From Gemmatimonadales bacterium UBA4456 (GTDB lineage Bacteria; Gemmatimonadota; Gemmatimonadetes; Longimicrobiales; Gaopeijiaceae): a stretch of 12,653 nucleotides of DNA. A program made the translations under genes and the position numbers. Position 1 is the first letter of the stretch. Each line of letters opens with the position of its first letter. The stretch covers positions 60,469 to 73,121 of the forward strand of contig DGOW01000040.1 of assembly GCA_002390225.1 (NCBI GenBank), given 5' to 3'. This document shows, piece by piece, positions 6,393-12,653 of the stretch. The notes under the pieces were generated by a model that ran no database searches, had not been told where the DNA came from, and saw only the letters and a program-made list of their open reading frames with translations.

Positions 6393-8195
6393 TCAGCCGT
6401 CGTCAAGGTTCAGGACAGCAAGGAACGCTTCCTGCGGGATGTCGACTGTGCCGACCTGCTTCATGCGGCGCTTTCCCTCCTTCTGCTTCTCGAGGAGCTT
6501 CCGCTTCCGCGAAATATCGCCGCCGTAGCACTTCGCGGTGACGTTCTTTCGCAGAGCCTTCACGTTGGTCCTCGCGATGACATCATTCCCGACAGCGGCC
6601 TGTAAAGCCACACCGAACTGCTGCCGAGGGATCAGTTCCTTGAGCTTCCGCACGAGGTCGCGACCGTACTCGTATGCCTTGTCTTCATGAATGATGACGC
6701 TGAAAGCGTCGACCGGATCAGTATTCACGAGCACGTCGAGTCGCACCAGTTTGTCCGGACGGTACTCCTTGAACTCGTAGTCCAGCGCAGCGTATCCGCG
6801 CGTGCCACTCTTGAGACGGTCGTAGAAGTCCAGGACGATCTCGGACAGCGGTAGATCGAAGGCCAGCTCTACCCGCTGTGTATCCAGATAGCTCATCCCC
6901 TTGAACACACCACGCCGGTCGTGACAGAGCTTCTGCACATTCCCGATATACTCACTGGGGCACAGTATACGCGCTGAAACGATCGGCTCCGAAATCGTCT
7001 CGATGCGCCCACGTTCAGGCAGTGCCGTCGGACTCTCCACGTGCAGATCTGAACCATCGGTGAGCGACACGTGGTACTCGACGTTTGGTACGGTCGTGAT
7101 GAGATCAACGCCGAACTCGCGCTCGAGCCGTTCCTGGATGATCTCCATATGGAGCAGCCCCAGGAATCCGCACCGGAAGCCGAAGCCGAGGGCCACGGAT
7201 GTCTCGGGTTCGTACTGAAGCGAGGCATCATTGAGCTTGAGCCTCTCGAGCGCATCCCTGAGATCTTCATAGTCGTCGGAGTCCGTTGGGTACAGCCCGG
7301 CGAACACCATGGGGCGCGCCTCCTGATAGCCCGCCAACAGCTCTTCGGCGGGGTTGTCAGCGTCGAGGACGGTGTCACCCACCTTCGTATCTCCGACCTC
7401 CTTGATGGCAGCCACGACGTATCCGACCTCACCGGGCCCAAGCTCCTTCTGCGGGATCCGACCAAGACGCATACAGCCTACCTCGGTCACATCGTAGCGC
7501 GCGTCAGCGTTCCCGAAGGTGATCCGCATGCCAGGGCGCAGGCTGCCGTCCATGACCCGCACGGAGGGGACAGCCCCCAGATATTTGTCGTAATAGGAGT
7601 CGAAGATCAGCGCGCGGGTCGGCGCGCTGCGGTCGCCCCTGGGCGGAGGCACGCGCGACACAACCGCCTCGAGAATCTCGGGAATCCCGAGCCCCTCCTT
7701 GGCGCTCGCAAGCAGAATCGAATCAAGGTCGACGCCAAGCAGCTCGGCCACCTCGTCTCGACGCCGCTCCGGCTCGGCGCCAGGCAGGTCGATCTTGTTG
7801 ATGATCGGGATGATCTCCAGATCCGCCTCGAGCGCAAGGAAGAGATTGGAGAGCGTCTGAGCCTGAACACCCTGGGTGGCATCCACTACCAGAATGGCCC
7901 CCTCGCACGCAGCGAGGGACCGCGAAACCTCGTATGTGAAGTCGACGTGCCCTGGCGTGTCGATCAGGTTGAATTCGTACTCGACGCCGTCGGATGCAGT
8001 GTATTCCATGCGAACGGCATGGAGCTTGATCGTGATCCCGCGCTCGCGTTCCAGCTCGTTGTCGTCGAGGACCTGCGCACGCATTTGCCGTTCGTCGAGC
8101 GTACGGGTGCCCTCGAGCAGTCGATCAGCGAGTGTCGACTTCCCGTGATCGATGTGGGCTACGATGCAGAAGTTGCGGATGAGGTCGGTCTGCAC
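6393..8195 (-). CDS. lepA: Elongation factor 4 (LepA), ribosome back-translocase GTPase
   Basis: The gene encodes a 600-aa translational GTPase, the typical length for LepA. It binds ribosomes and affects elongation/initiation quality under stress. GTPase motifs are all present: G1 AHIDHGKST at 13-21, G2 region ERGITIK at 51-57, G3 DTPGHVD at 79-85, G4 NKID at 133-136 and G5 SAKEG at 164-168. The LepA-specific C-terminal domain is recognisable in KLVRLDVLVNTDPVDAFS-like sequence and in the Lys/Arg-rich segment with GGDISRKRKLLEKQKEGKR, which distinguishes it from EF-G. GTG at 8195 gives the standard short N-terminus QTDLIRNFCIVAH; only a poor ribosome site precedes it. It is the first gene of a six-gene minus-strand run, and its promoter should lie in the divergent region beyond 8195. 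No lepB signal peptidase gene follows it, unlike in Escherichia coli. Confidence 0.98.
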   Translation of the reverse strand: MQTDLIRNFCIVAHIDHGKSTLADRLLEGTRTLDERQMRAQVLDDNELERERGITIKLHAVRMEYTASDGVEYEFNLIDTPGHVDFTYEVSRSLAACEGAILVVDATQGVQAQTLSNLFLALEADLEIIPIINKIDLPGAEPERRRDEVAELLGVDLDSILLASAKEGLGIPEILEAVVSRVPPPRGDRSAPTRALIFDSYYDKYLGAVPSVRVMDGSLRPGMRITFGNADARYDVTEVGCMRLGRIPQKELGPGEVGYVVAAIKEVGDTKVGDTVLDADNPAEELLAGYQEARPMVFAGLYPTDSDDYEDLRDALERLKLNDASLQYEPETSVALGFGFRCGFLGLLHMEIIQERLEREFGVDLITTVPNVEYHVSLTDGSDLHVESPTALPERGRIETISEPIVSARILCPSEYIGNVQKLCHDRRGVFKGMSYLDTQRVELAFDLPLSEIVLDFYDRLKSGTRGYAALDYEFKEYRPDKLVRLDVLVNTDPVDAFSVIIHEDKAYEYGRDLVRKLKELIPRQQFGVALQAAVGNDVIARTNVKALRKNVTAKCYGGDISRKRKLLEKQKEGKRRMKQVGTVDIPQEAFLAVLNLDDG

Positions 8196-8495
8196 GGACG
8201 ATCAGCGAAGTGGATCAGGTTACGCGGCGCGACAAGTTAACCGGGGCCGCCGGGGTCATGTAGAGCCCGAGGTCAGGCGAAAGAAAGAGACTCTTAACGA
8301 ACACGGCCCATATCCGGTCCCCAGCCTCCCTTGAAGCACAGGGCACGCCAGTTCCAAAACCCGCGGAACACCGTGCTTCATGCCTTCGTCACCCGACCGT
8401 CGTCACCTGGTGTGGACTACAACAGGTATGGGTGGAATCACAGCCCCACGCGGGGTACCCGGCGTCCCGGTGCCCCGGTAGCTTCCCTGCCTCCC
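8196..8495. other. Divergent intergenic region between lepA and the DUF58 gene
   Basis: This 300-base region separates the two divergent transcription units and must contain both promoters. I found no -35/-10 pair good enough to name. The frame of the DUF58 gene is open leftwards to 8331, but that part encodes Arg/Pro/Ser-rich sequence with no resemblance to the family and is treated as leader. A weak 5-bp inverted repeat (GGTTA at 8218-8222, TAACC at 8238-8242) lies near the lepA start. A stronger nested repeat is listed separately. No tRNA or known riboswitch shape was seen. Confidence 0.6.
8332..8380. repeat. Nested inverted repeat upstream of the DUF58 gene
   Basis: An outer pair TGAAGCAC (8332-8339) and GTGCTTCA (8373-8380) encloses an inner pair GTTCC (8351-8355) and GGAAC (8365-8369). 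Both pairs are perfect. The inner loop is 9 bases and the outer stem is interrupted by an 11-base and a 3-base spacer. GCACG at 8343-8347 can alternatively pair with CGTGC at 8372-8376, so two exclusive folds are possible. It sits 116 bases before the DUF58 ATG and could be a leader-RNA structure or an operator. There is no T-run. Function is unknown. Confidence 0.4.
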
Positions 8496-9425
8496 ATGGC
8501 TGAGACGAAAACCCCTCCTCGCACGCGCTCACGCGCCGACCTTCTCGACCCTGCCTCGCTCGCGCAGCTGGGCGGGATCGAGCTGATCGCACGTGAAGTA
8601 GTCGAGGGCTTCCTCATGGGCCTTCATCGCTCACCGCACAGGGGCTTCTCGGCAGAATACGCTGAGCTACGGGCATATCAGGCGGGTGACGATCTTCGCT
8701 ACATCGACTGGCGTATGTACGGCCGTTCCGATCGCTACTACGTCAAGCAATTCGAAGAAGAGACAAGCCTGCGGGCGTACCTCCTGCTTGATATCAGCGA
8801 GTCGATGGGCTGGAGCTCGAATCCGGGTGTACAGGTAACCAAGCTCTGGTACGCGAAGCACCTGGCGGCGTCTCTCGCCCTGATCCTCCTTCGGCAGGGT
8901 GACGGAGTGGGCATGGCTGCCTTCCACGACCGCGTCGCCAAGCGTGTCCGGGCGCGCGGCGGCCGGCGGCAGTTCCATGAAGTCGCCCGACACCTCCGTG
9001 ACCTCGATGCTGAAGGTGGAACGTCCGCGGAGGGCGCCCTGCGCGACATGGCCGTGCGCCTTCGGCGCCGTGGGCTCGTCGTTCTGTTTACGGATCTCCT
9101 GGTTTCACGTGAAGAGACGCTCACGGCGTTGAAGTACCTGCGGCACCATGGGCATGAGGTGCTGGTTTTCCACCTCATTGATCCGGGTGAACGTGAGCTT
9201 CCCGCCGCATCCGAGGCTCGCTTCTTCGACCCGGAGACCAACCGTGAGCTTCTGGTCAGTGTCGCAGACATCCGGGCCGAATACCGAGAGGCGGTGAAGG
9301 AGGCGATCGAGGAATGGCGTCGCGATCTCCGCCCTCACGGGATCGACTACGAGGTCGTTGATACGGACCGACCCATGTCCCTTTCGCTTCGCGCCTACCT
9401 CCGTAAGCGCGAACGCCTCGGCTGA
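8496..9425 (+). CDS. DUF58 family protein with vWA-like fold
   Basis: This 309-aa protein carries the DUF58 core: SAEYAELRAYQAGDD followed by LRYIDWRMYGRSDRYYVKQF (about 52-86), then a von Willebrand factor A-like domain with metal-site motif DISES (99-103) and a later strand LVVLFTDLLVS. DUF58 proteins usually act with a MoxR AAA+ ATPase and BatA/BatB-type membrane proteins in envelope-stress or metal-insertion chaperone systems. Their exact job is poorly known. There is no signal peptide or membrane helix, so it is cytoplasmic. ATG at 8496 was chosen because the family sequence begins with the helix ADLLDPASLAQLGGIEL shortly after it; no Shine-Dalgarno precedes it. The BatA-like gene follows after 16 bases, supporting co-transcription. 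No MoxR gene is adjacent: the upstream neighbour is divergent lepA. Confidence 0.9.
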   Translation: MAETKTPPRTRSRADLLDPASLAQLGGIELIAREVVEGFLMGLHRSPHRGFSAEYAELRAYQAGDDLRYIDWRMYGRSDRYYVKQFEEETSLRAYLLLDISESMGWSSNPGVQVTKLWYAKHLAASLALILLRQGDGVGMAAFHDRVAKRVRARGGRRQFHEVARHLRDLDAEGGTSAEGALRDMAVRLRRRGLVVLFTDLLVSREETLTALKYLRHHGHEVLVFHLIDPGERELPAASEARFFDPETNRELLVSVADIRAEYREAVKEAIEEWRRDLRPHGIDYEVVDTDRPMSLSLRAYLRKRERLG

Positions 9426-9441
9426 GGCTGTCAGAGGTCGT

Positions 9442-11385
9442 ATGGGTGCACTGAGTCCACTGTTTCTGATCGCCGCCGTATCGATCGGTGTACCGATCTA
9501 TCTGCACCTGTTCCATCGGCAGCAGACGCGACGACTCCCATTCCCGGCGCTGCGTTACCTCGAACGTACCGAGCGCGAGCACGCTCGACAGATCCGCTTC
9601 CGACAGTTCCTTCTGCTCCTTTTCCGTATCGTCGCACTCCTCCTGATCACGGGAGCAGGCGCACGACTCTTCTTCGCAGGCCGAGGTGGGGCACATGCAC
9701 CGACCGCGGCAGTCATCGTGCTCGACAACTCGCTGAGCAGCGGCCTCGTAATGGGTGAAGTGCGGCTTCTAGACGAATTCAAGGCCAGGGCCATGCGGAC
9801 GCTCGACGCCGGGGCCGAGGACGATCGATTTTGGCTGGTCCGGGCCGGGGAGCCGTGGCTGCCCGCCATCCCCGGGACCAGAGCGGACACGCGGCAGGCT
9901 GTCGAGGAGACCGTGGTGAGCGAGGCCGGTGGCGATCTCAGTGCTGCCATCGATCGAGCGGTAAGGCTGCTCGAAACCTCGACGATGGAGCACCGAGAGA
10001 TCCACCTGCTCTCAGACCTCCAGAGCACATCGTTCGTCGACACGAACGCTGCACCGGCCGGGGACATCCCGGTGGTCGTCTGGACCGGTCACCAGCCAGA
10101 GAGCTCAAACCGCGCACTATCCTCGGTCGTGGTAGGAGGCGGACTGCCTCCTCTCGAAGGCCAGCGAGCCTCTGTCACCATCGAAGCGCTGGAACCGACA
10201 TCGGAGGCCGACACACTTCACGTTCCCTTGCGTCTGGTCGTAAACCAGCGTATTCGGGGGGCGGCGACCTTGCCGCCGGGCGCGCAGACCACGATTGCCG
10301 TACCCCCCTCGGGCACGGGGTGGGTTCGCGGCTACGCGGATGCCGATCCAGACGATCTGCGAGCGGACGATCGCCGCTTCTTCGCGTATCGCTCCCGACC
10401 TGCGCCGAGCGTCTCGACCGCCGGAGACCCTGGAGTATTCGTGACCGAATCGCTCGCCGTGCTCGTGGAGGCAGGCCGTGTCCGACAGACGGCGGCCTCA
10501 GGCGCCGAGGTGATCGTCTCGGCCAACGGCGCAGGCCTTGGCCGGCCGACTGCGGCCGCGCTGATCCTGCCCCCGTCGGACCCTACCCTTCTGCCCGCGC
10601 TCAACCGGCGTCTGGCGGATGCTGGCGTTCCCTGGAGGCTCAACGTGCGGCGGGTGAGCGGCGAGGCACCTCTCGAGGGGCGAGCCCTGCCCGACCCGCT
10701 CCGGAACGTCCGAGCGGTTACGTGGTTCGATCTGTCCCTCACCAATGATCCATCTGCCCCGCCCAGGGTGCTCGCAGAAGTGGACGGCGAACCCTGGGCG
10801 GTCGATGGCGTAGACGGTTCCGGGCGTCGCTACCTCCTTCTCGCATCTGCACTCGATGCCCAGGCGACGGACCTGCCGGTGTCCACAGGCATGCTCCGCT
10901 TCATCGACTGGGCTACGAGTGAATGGGCAGGAGCGGGCGGTGCCCCCACCGAATACATCACCGGATCGACGCTCCCAGCCCCGTCAAATGCGACGCACGT
11001 GCGTTTCCCTTCGGGGCGAGAAATCGAGATCGATGGCACGCGCATGGTCCGTGGTACTGGCGAGGCCGGATTCTACACCTTCCTCGCGGCCGACTCGGTG
11101 ATCTCGATCCTCCCGCTCAACCCGCCCCCGGCAGAGTCTCGACTCGCTCCAATCGACGATGCAGACCTCGAAGGGGCCATCGGGGACCGGGTGATCGACG
11201 TCGACCGCGAGGGGGCCTGGGACCGCGCCGTGTATCGAGCACGTCAGGGTCCAGAGCTCTGGTGGCCACTCCTCCTCGCCATGATGCTTCTTCTCCTCGG
11301 GGAAGCCCTCATGGCCACCTCCGGGCCAGTTCAGCCATTGAGCGGCCTGAGAAGGGCCGAGGATGGAGCGAACGGTGGAGACTAA
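9442..11385 (+). CDS. BatA-like membrane protein with vWA domain
   Basis: This is a 647-aa integral membrane protein. The N-terminus is the BatA (aerotolerance-type) module: membrane helix at about 5-24, the LHLFHRQQTRRLPFPALRYL segment at 21-40, then a second helix at about 55-73. A vWA domain follows with metal motif DNSLS (95-99) and a second strand LLSDLQS (189-195). Residues about 200-600 are a long region, probably periplasmic, that I do not recognise, followed by a last helix at about 606-624 and a short charged tail. ATG at 9442 is preceded by AGAGGT at 9433-9438, a good ribosome site. A further open frame back to 9358 lies inside the DUF58 gene and is not BatA-like. It probably works with the DUF58 protein and an unlinked MoxR ATPase at the membrane. 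The 3' end overlaps the mfd start. Confidence 0.85.
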   Translation: MGALSPLFLIAAVSIGVPIYLHLFHRQQTRRLPFPALRYLERTEREHARQIRFRQFLLLLFRIVALLLITGAGARLFFAGRGGAHAPTAAVIVLDNSLSSGLVMGEVRLLDEFKARAMRTLDAGAEDDRFWLVRAGEPWLPAIPGTRADTRQAVEETVVSEAGGDLSAAIDRAVRLLETSTMEHREIHLLSDLQSTSFVDTNAAPAGDIPVVVWTGHQPESSNRALSSVVVGGGLPPLEGQRASVTIEALEPTSEADTLHVPLRLVVNQRIRGAATLPPGAQTTIAVPPSGTGWVRGYADADPDDLRADDRRFFAYRSRPAPSVSTAGDPGVFVTESLAVLVEAGRVRQTAASGAEVIVSANGAGLGRPTAAALILPPSDPTLLPALNRRLADAGVPWRLNVRRVSGEAPLEGRALPDPLRNVRAVTWFDLSLTNDPSAPPRVLAEVDGEPWAVDGVDGSGRRYLLLASALDAQATDLPVSTGMLRFIDWATSEWAGAGGAPTEYITGSTLPAPSNATHVRFPSGREIEIDGTRMVRGTGEAGFYTFLAADSVISILPLNPPPAESRLAPIDDADLEGAIGDRVIDVDREGAWDRAVYRARQGPELWWPLLLAMMLLLLGEALMATSGPVQPLSGLRRAEDGANGGD

Positions 11386-12653
11386 CCGCGTTCTCAGGGC
11401 GCTCGCTTCTTCGCCCGCCCTTCAGTCTCTGAGTGCCACGCTCCCGGCTCCGGGTGCACGACGTGTGTTGGGGGGCGCCGTCGGATCACTCGGACCGGCG
11501 AGCGTCGCCGCTCTGCACAGGATGCACCCCCGCAAGATCTTCGTCGCCGTCGCGGAGACACCCCGTGATGCAATCTCCCTCGAGAACGACCTCGAGGCGC
11601 TGCTCGGTGACGAGAAGCAGACGTACCACTACCCGCAGAAAGAGGCGCTACCCTATGAGGAAGGCGAGCCTCACTTCGCGATCGGCGGACAGCGGGTCGA
11701 GGCGGTCGAAGCGCTCTTTTCGGGCCAGGCCCGCGTACTCGTCACGACACCGCGCGCGTTGCAGGAGCGTGTCCCCATCCCCTCCCATCTCGCCGAGCTT
11801 CGGGCGACGTACCGGGTAGGTGATGAACTGCCGTTCATGGAGCTGCCCGCGGCACTCGAGCAGCGTGGCTTCGAACGAGTGCCTCTCGTGGAAGAGGTAG
11901 GCCACTTCGCGGTTCGCGGGGGGATCCTCGACGTCTTCTCGGTATCGGCAGGCGACCCGGTCCGTATCGAGTTCTGGGGCGATGAGATCGTCTCGATTCG
12001 AAGCTTCGACGTCACGAACCAACGGTCCACGGGCGAACTCCAGGAGACCCATGTGCTGCCGGTGGACTTCCAGCGTCCTGACGCTCAAGAGGGTCCCGAC
12101 GCGGAGGTGAGCCGTTCTCTCGTCGAGTTGCTCGCGACTGACACGGCCCTCGTGCGCGTTGGCGACTGGGATATGGGGGCTGACTTTGCGAAGACCTGGA
12201 CGCGAGTCACGACGCTTTATGAGAACCTCATCCATTCGGGCGCGTCACCAGCCACGCCGGACCATCTCTTCCTCACGCCCGATGAGCTGGCGCAACGACT
12301 CACACGCCTGCCGCGGATCGATATCGTGGAAGGTCGGGACGCACCTCTCTGCATAGCGTCTGCGGACGCGCCGAACATCGACCGCGACATGGCTCGACTG
12401 GAGGCCTATTTACAGGAGGGAGCCACCGAGGACAGCGACACCCTGATTTTGTGCGAGAACGGAGGGCAGCTTCAGAGACTCGAAGAGATCCTCGGCGGAG
12501 CGAACAGGGTTCCGCGCGGCACCAGTCTCGGTCTCGGCGCGCTCGCCGGTGGCTTCGAACTCCTGTGCAGCGAGCCGTCACTGCGCGTGCTGAACGACCA
12601 TGAAGTCTTCCGTCGTGCCCGTCGGGTTCGCCGTAGTCGGAAGTTCAGAGGTT
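11363..12653 (+). CDS. mfd: Transcription-repair coupling factor Mfd, N-terminal part (cut by window end)
   Basis: The frame stays open to the right edge, giving 430 codons of a protein normally about 1,100-1,200 aa. Mfd removes stalled RNA polymerase and recruits UvrA for nucleotide excision repair. The visible part is the UvrB-homology module: YPQKEALPYEEGEPH (90-104), the RVLVTTPRALQERVP strand (124-138), and the diagnostic GHFAVRGGILDVFSV (180-194) followed by RIEFWGDEIVSIRSFD (201-216). The segment DHEVFRRARRVRRSRK at the end leads toward the RNA-polymerase-interaction domain; the helicase motor is beyond the window. No functional Walker A is seen here, as expected for this degenerate module. 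ATG at 11363 has GAAGGG 6 bases upstream; an in-frame GTG at 11375 with GGAG 6 bases upstream is the alternative. Either start lies inside the BatA-like gene, implying co-transcription. Confidence 0.95.
   Translation, partial: MERTVETNRVLRALASSPALQSLSATLPAPGARRVLGGAVGSLGPASVAALHRMHPRKIFVAVAETPRDAISLENDLEALLGDEKQTYHYPQKEALPYEEGEPHFAIGGQRVEAVEALFSGQARVLVTTPRALQERVPIPSHLAELRATYRVGDELPFMELPAALEQRGFERVPLVEEVGHFAVRGGILDVFSVSAGDPVRIEFWGDEIVSIRSFDVTNQRSTGELQETHVLPVDFQRPDAQEGPDAEVSRSLVELLATDTALVRVGDWDMGADFAKTWTRVTTLYENLIHSGASPATPDHLFLTPDELAQRLTRLPRIDIVEGRDAPLCIASADAPNIDRDMARLEAYLQEGATEDSDTLILCENGGQLQRLEEILGGANRVPRGTSLGLGALAGGFELLCSEPSLRVLNDHEVFRRARRVRRSRKFRG

Noticed and set aside
5759..6541. A 260-codon plus-strand frame opposite the ROK kinase
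   Set aside because: It is antisense to the complete zinc-site ROK kinase, crosses into lepA, and its translation shows no domain.
7071..8240. A 389-codon plus-strand open frame opposite lepA
   Set aside because: It lies wholly antisense to a strongly conserved GTPase, and its translation is low in family-like motifs. Long antisense frames are expected in GC-rich coding DNA.
8218..8242. Inverted repeat GGTTA/TAACC near the lepA start as an operator
   Set aside because: The perfect arms are only 5 bp with a 15-base spacer, so chance occurrence is likely.
8331..8420. Sigma-70-like promoter using TTGAAG at 8331 or TACAAC near 8419
   Set aside because: Neither hexamer has a matching partner at 16-18 base spacing.
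9831..10748. A 305-codon plus-strand frame inside the BatA-like gene
   Set aside because: Its product is extremely rich in Arg, Gly and Pro, typical of an out-of-frame reading of GC-rich DNA. The overlapping BatA frame has clear membrane and vWA motifs.

Overview
The window is GC-rich bacterial DNA and is densely packed with genes. It holds nine protein genes, one of them cut by the right edge, and a single non-coding stretch of about 300 bases. There is no rRNA, tRNA, CRISPR array, insertion sequence or phage gene. The gene mix is a eukaryote/Bacteroidota-type P5C dehydrogenase, a DUF58 plus BatA-like pair, LepA, Mfd, and a fused STAS/ATPase regulator. This suggests a non-proteobacterial, probably diderm, free-living lineage such as Gemmatimonadota. 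That placement is inference from gene content and style, not from a marker gene.

Left (1-1794): a plus-strand 1-pyrroline-5-carboxylate dehydrogenase (pruA), which does the second step of proline breakdown to glutamate. It converges on the next gene with only 13 bases between the two stop codons. A 9-bp perfect inverted repeat lies at that junction.

Centre (1795-8195): six minus-strand genes in tight succession. In transcription order they are lepA (elongation factor 4), a ROK-family sugar kinase, a PfkB-family sugar kinase, a STAS-HATPase fusion, a small DUF4325-type STAS-like protein with a winged-helix-like tail, and a Cys/Met-metabolism PLP enzyme. Three successive junctions are 4-base stop/start overlaps (GTGA, CTGA, ATGA), so this is very probably one operon with translational coupling. 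The two STAS proteins look like a partner-switching regulatory pair lodged between sugar kinases and a sulfur amino-acid enzyme. They are the least ordinary part of the window. The fused protein probably starts at a non-standard CTG, 22 codons upstream of the first conventional start codon. Without those codons the first strand of its STAS domain is missing.

Right (8196-12653): a divergent intergenic region with a nested inverted repeat, then a plus-strand set. This set is a DUF58 von Willebrand-like protein, a BatA-like membrane protein with a vWA domain, and the first 430 codons of mfd (transcription-repair coupling factor). The mfd start lies inside the end of the BatA-like gene. The MoxR ATPase that usually accompanies DUF58/BatA genes is not in the window.

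Many starts here lack a recognisable Shine-Dalgarno sequence. Starts were therefore chosen from conserved N-termini and from stop/start overlaps.
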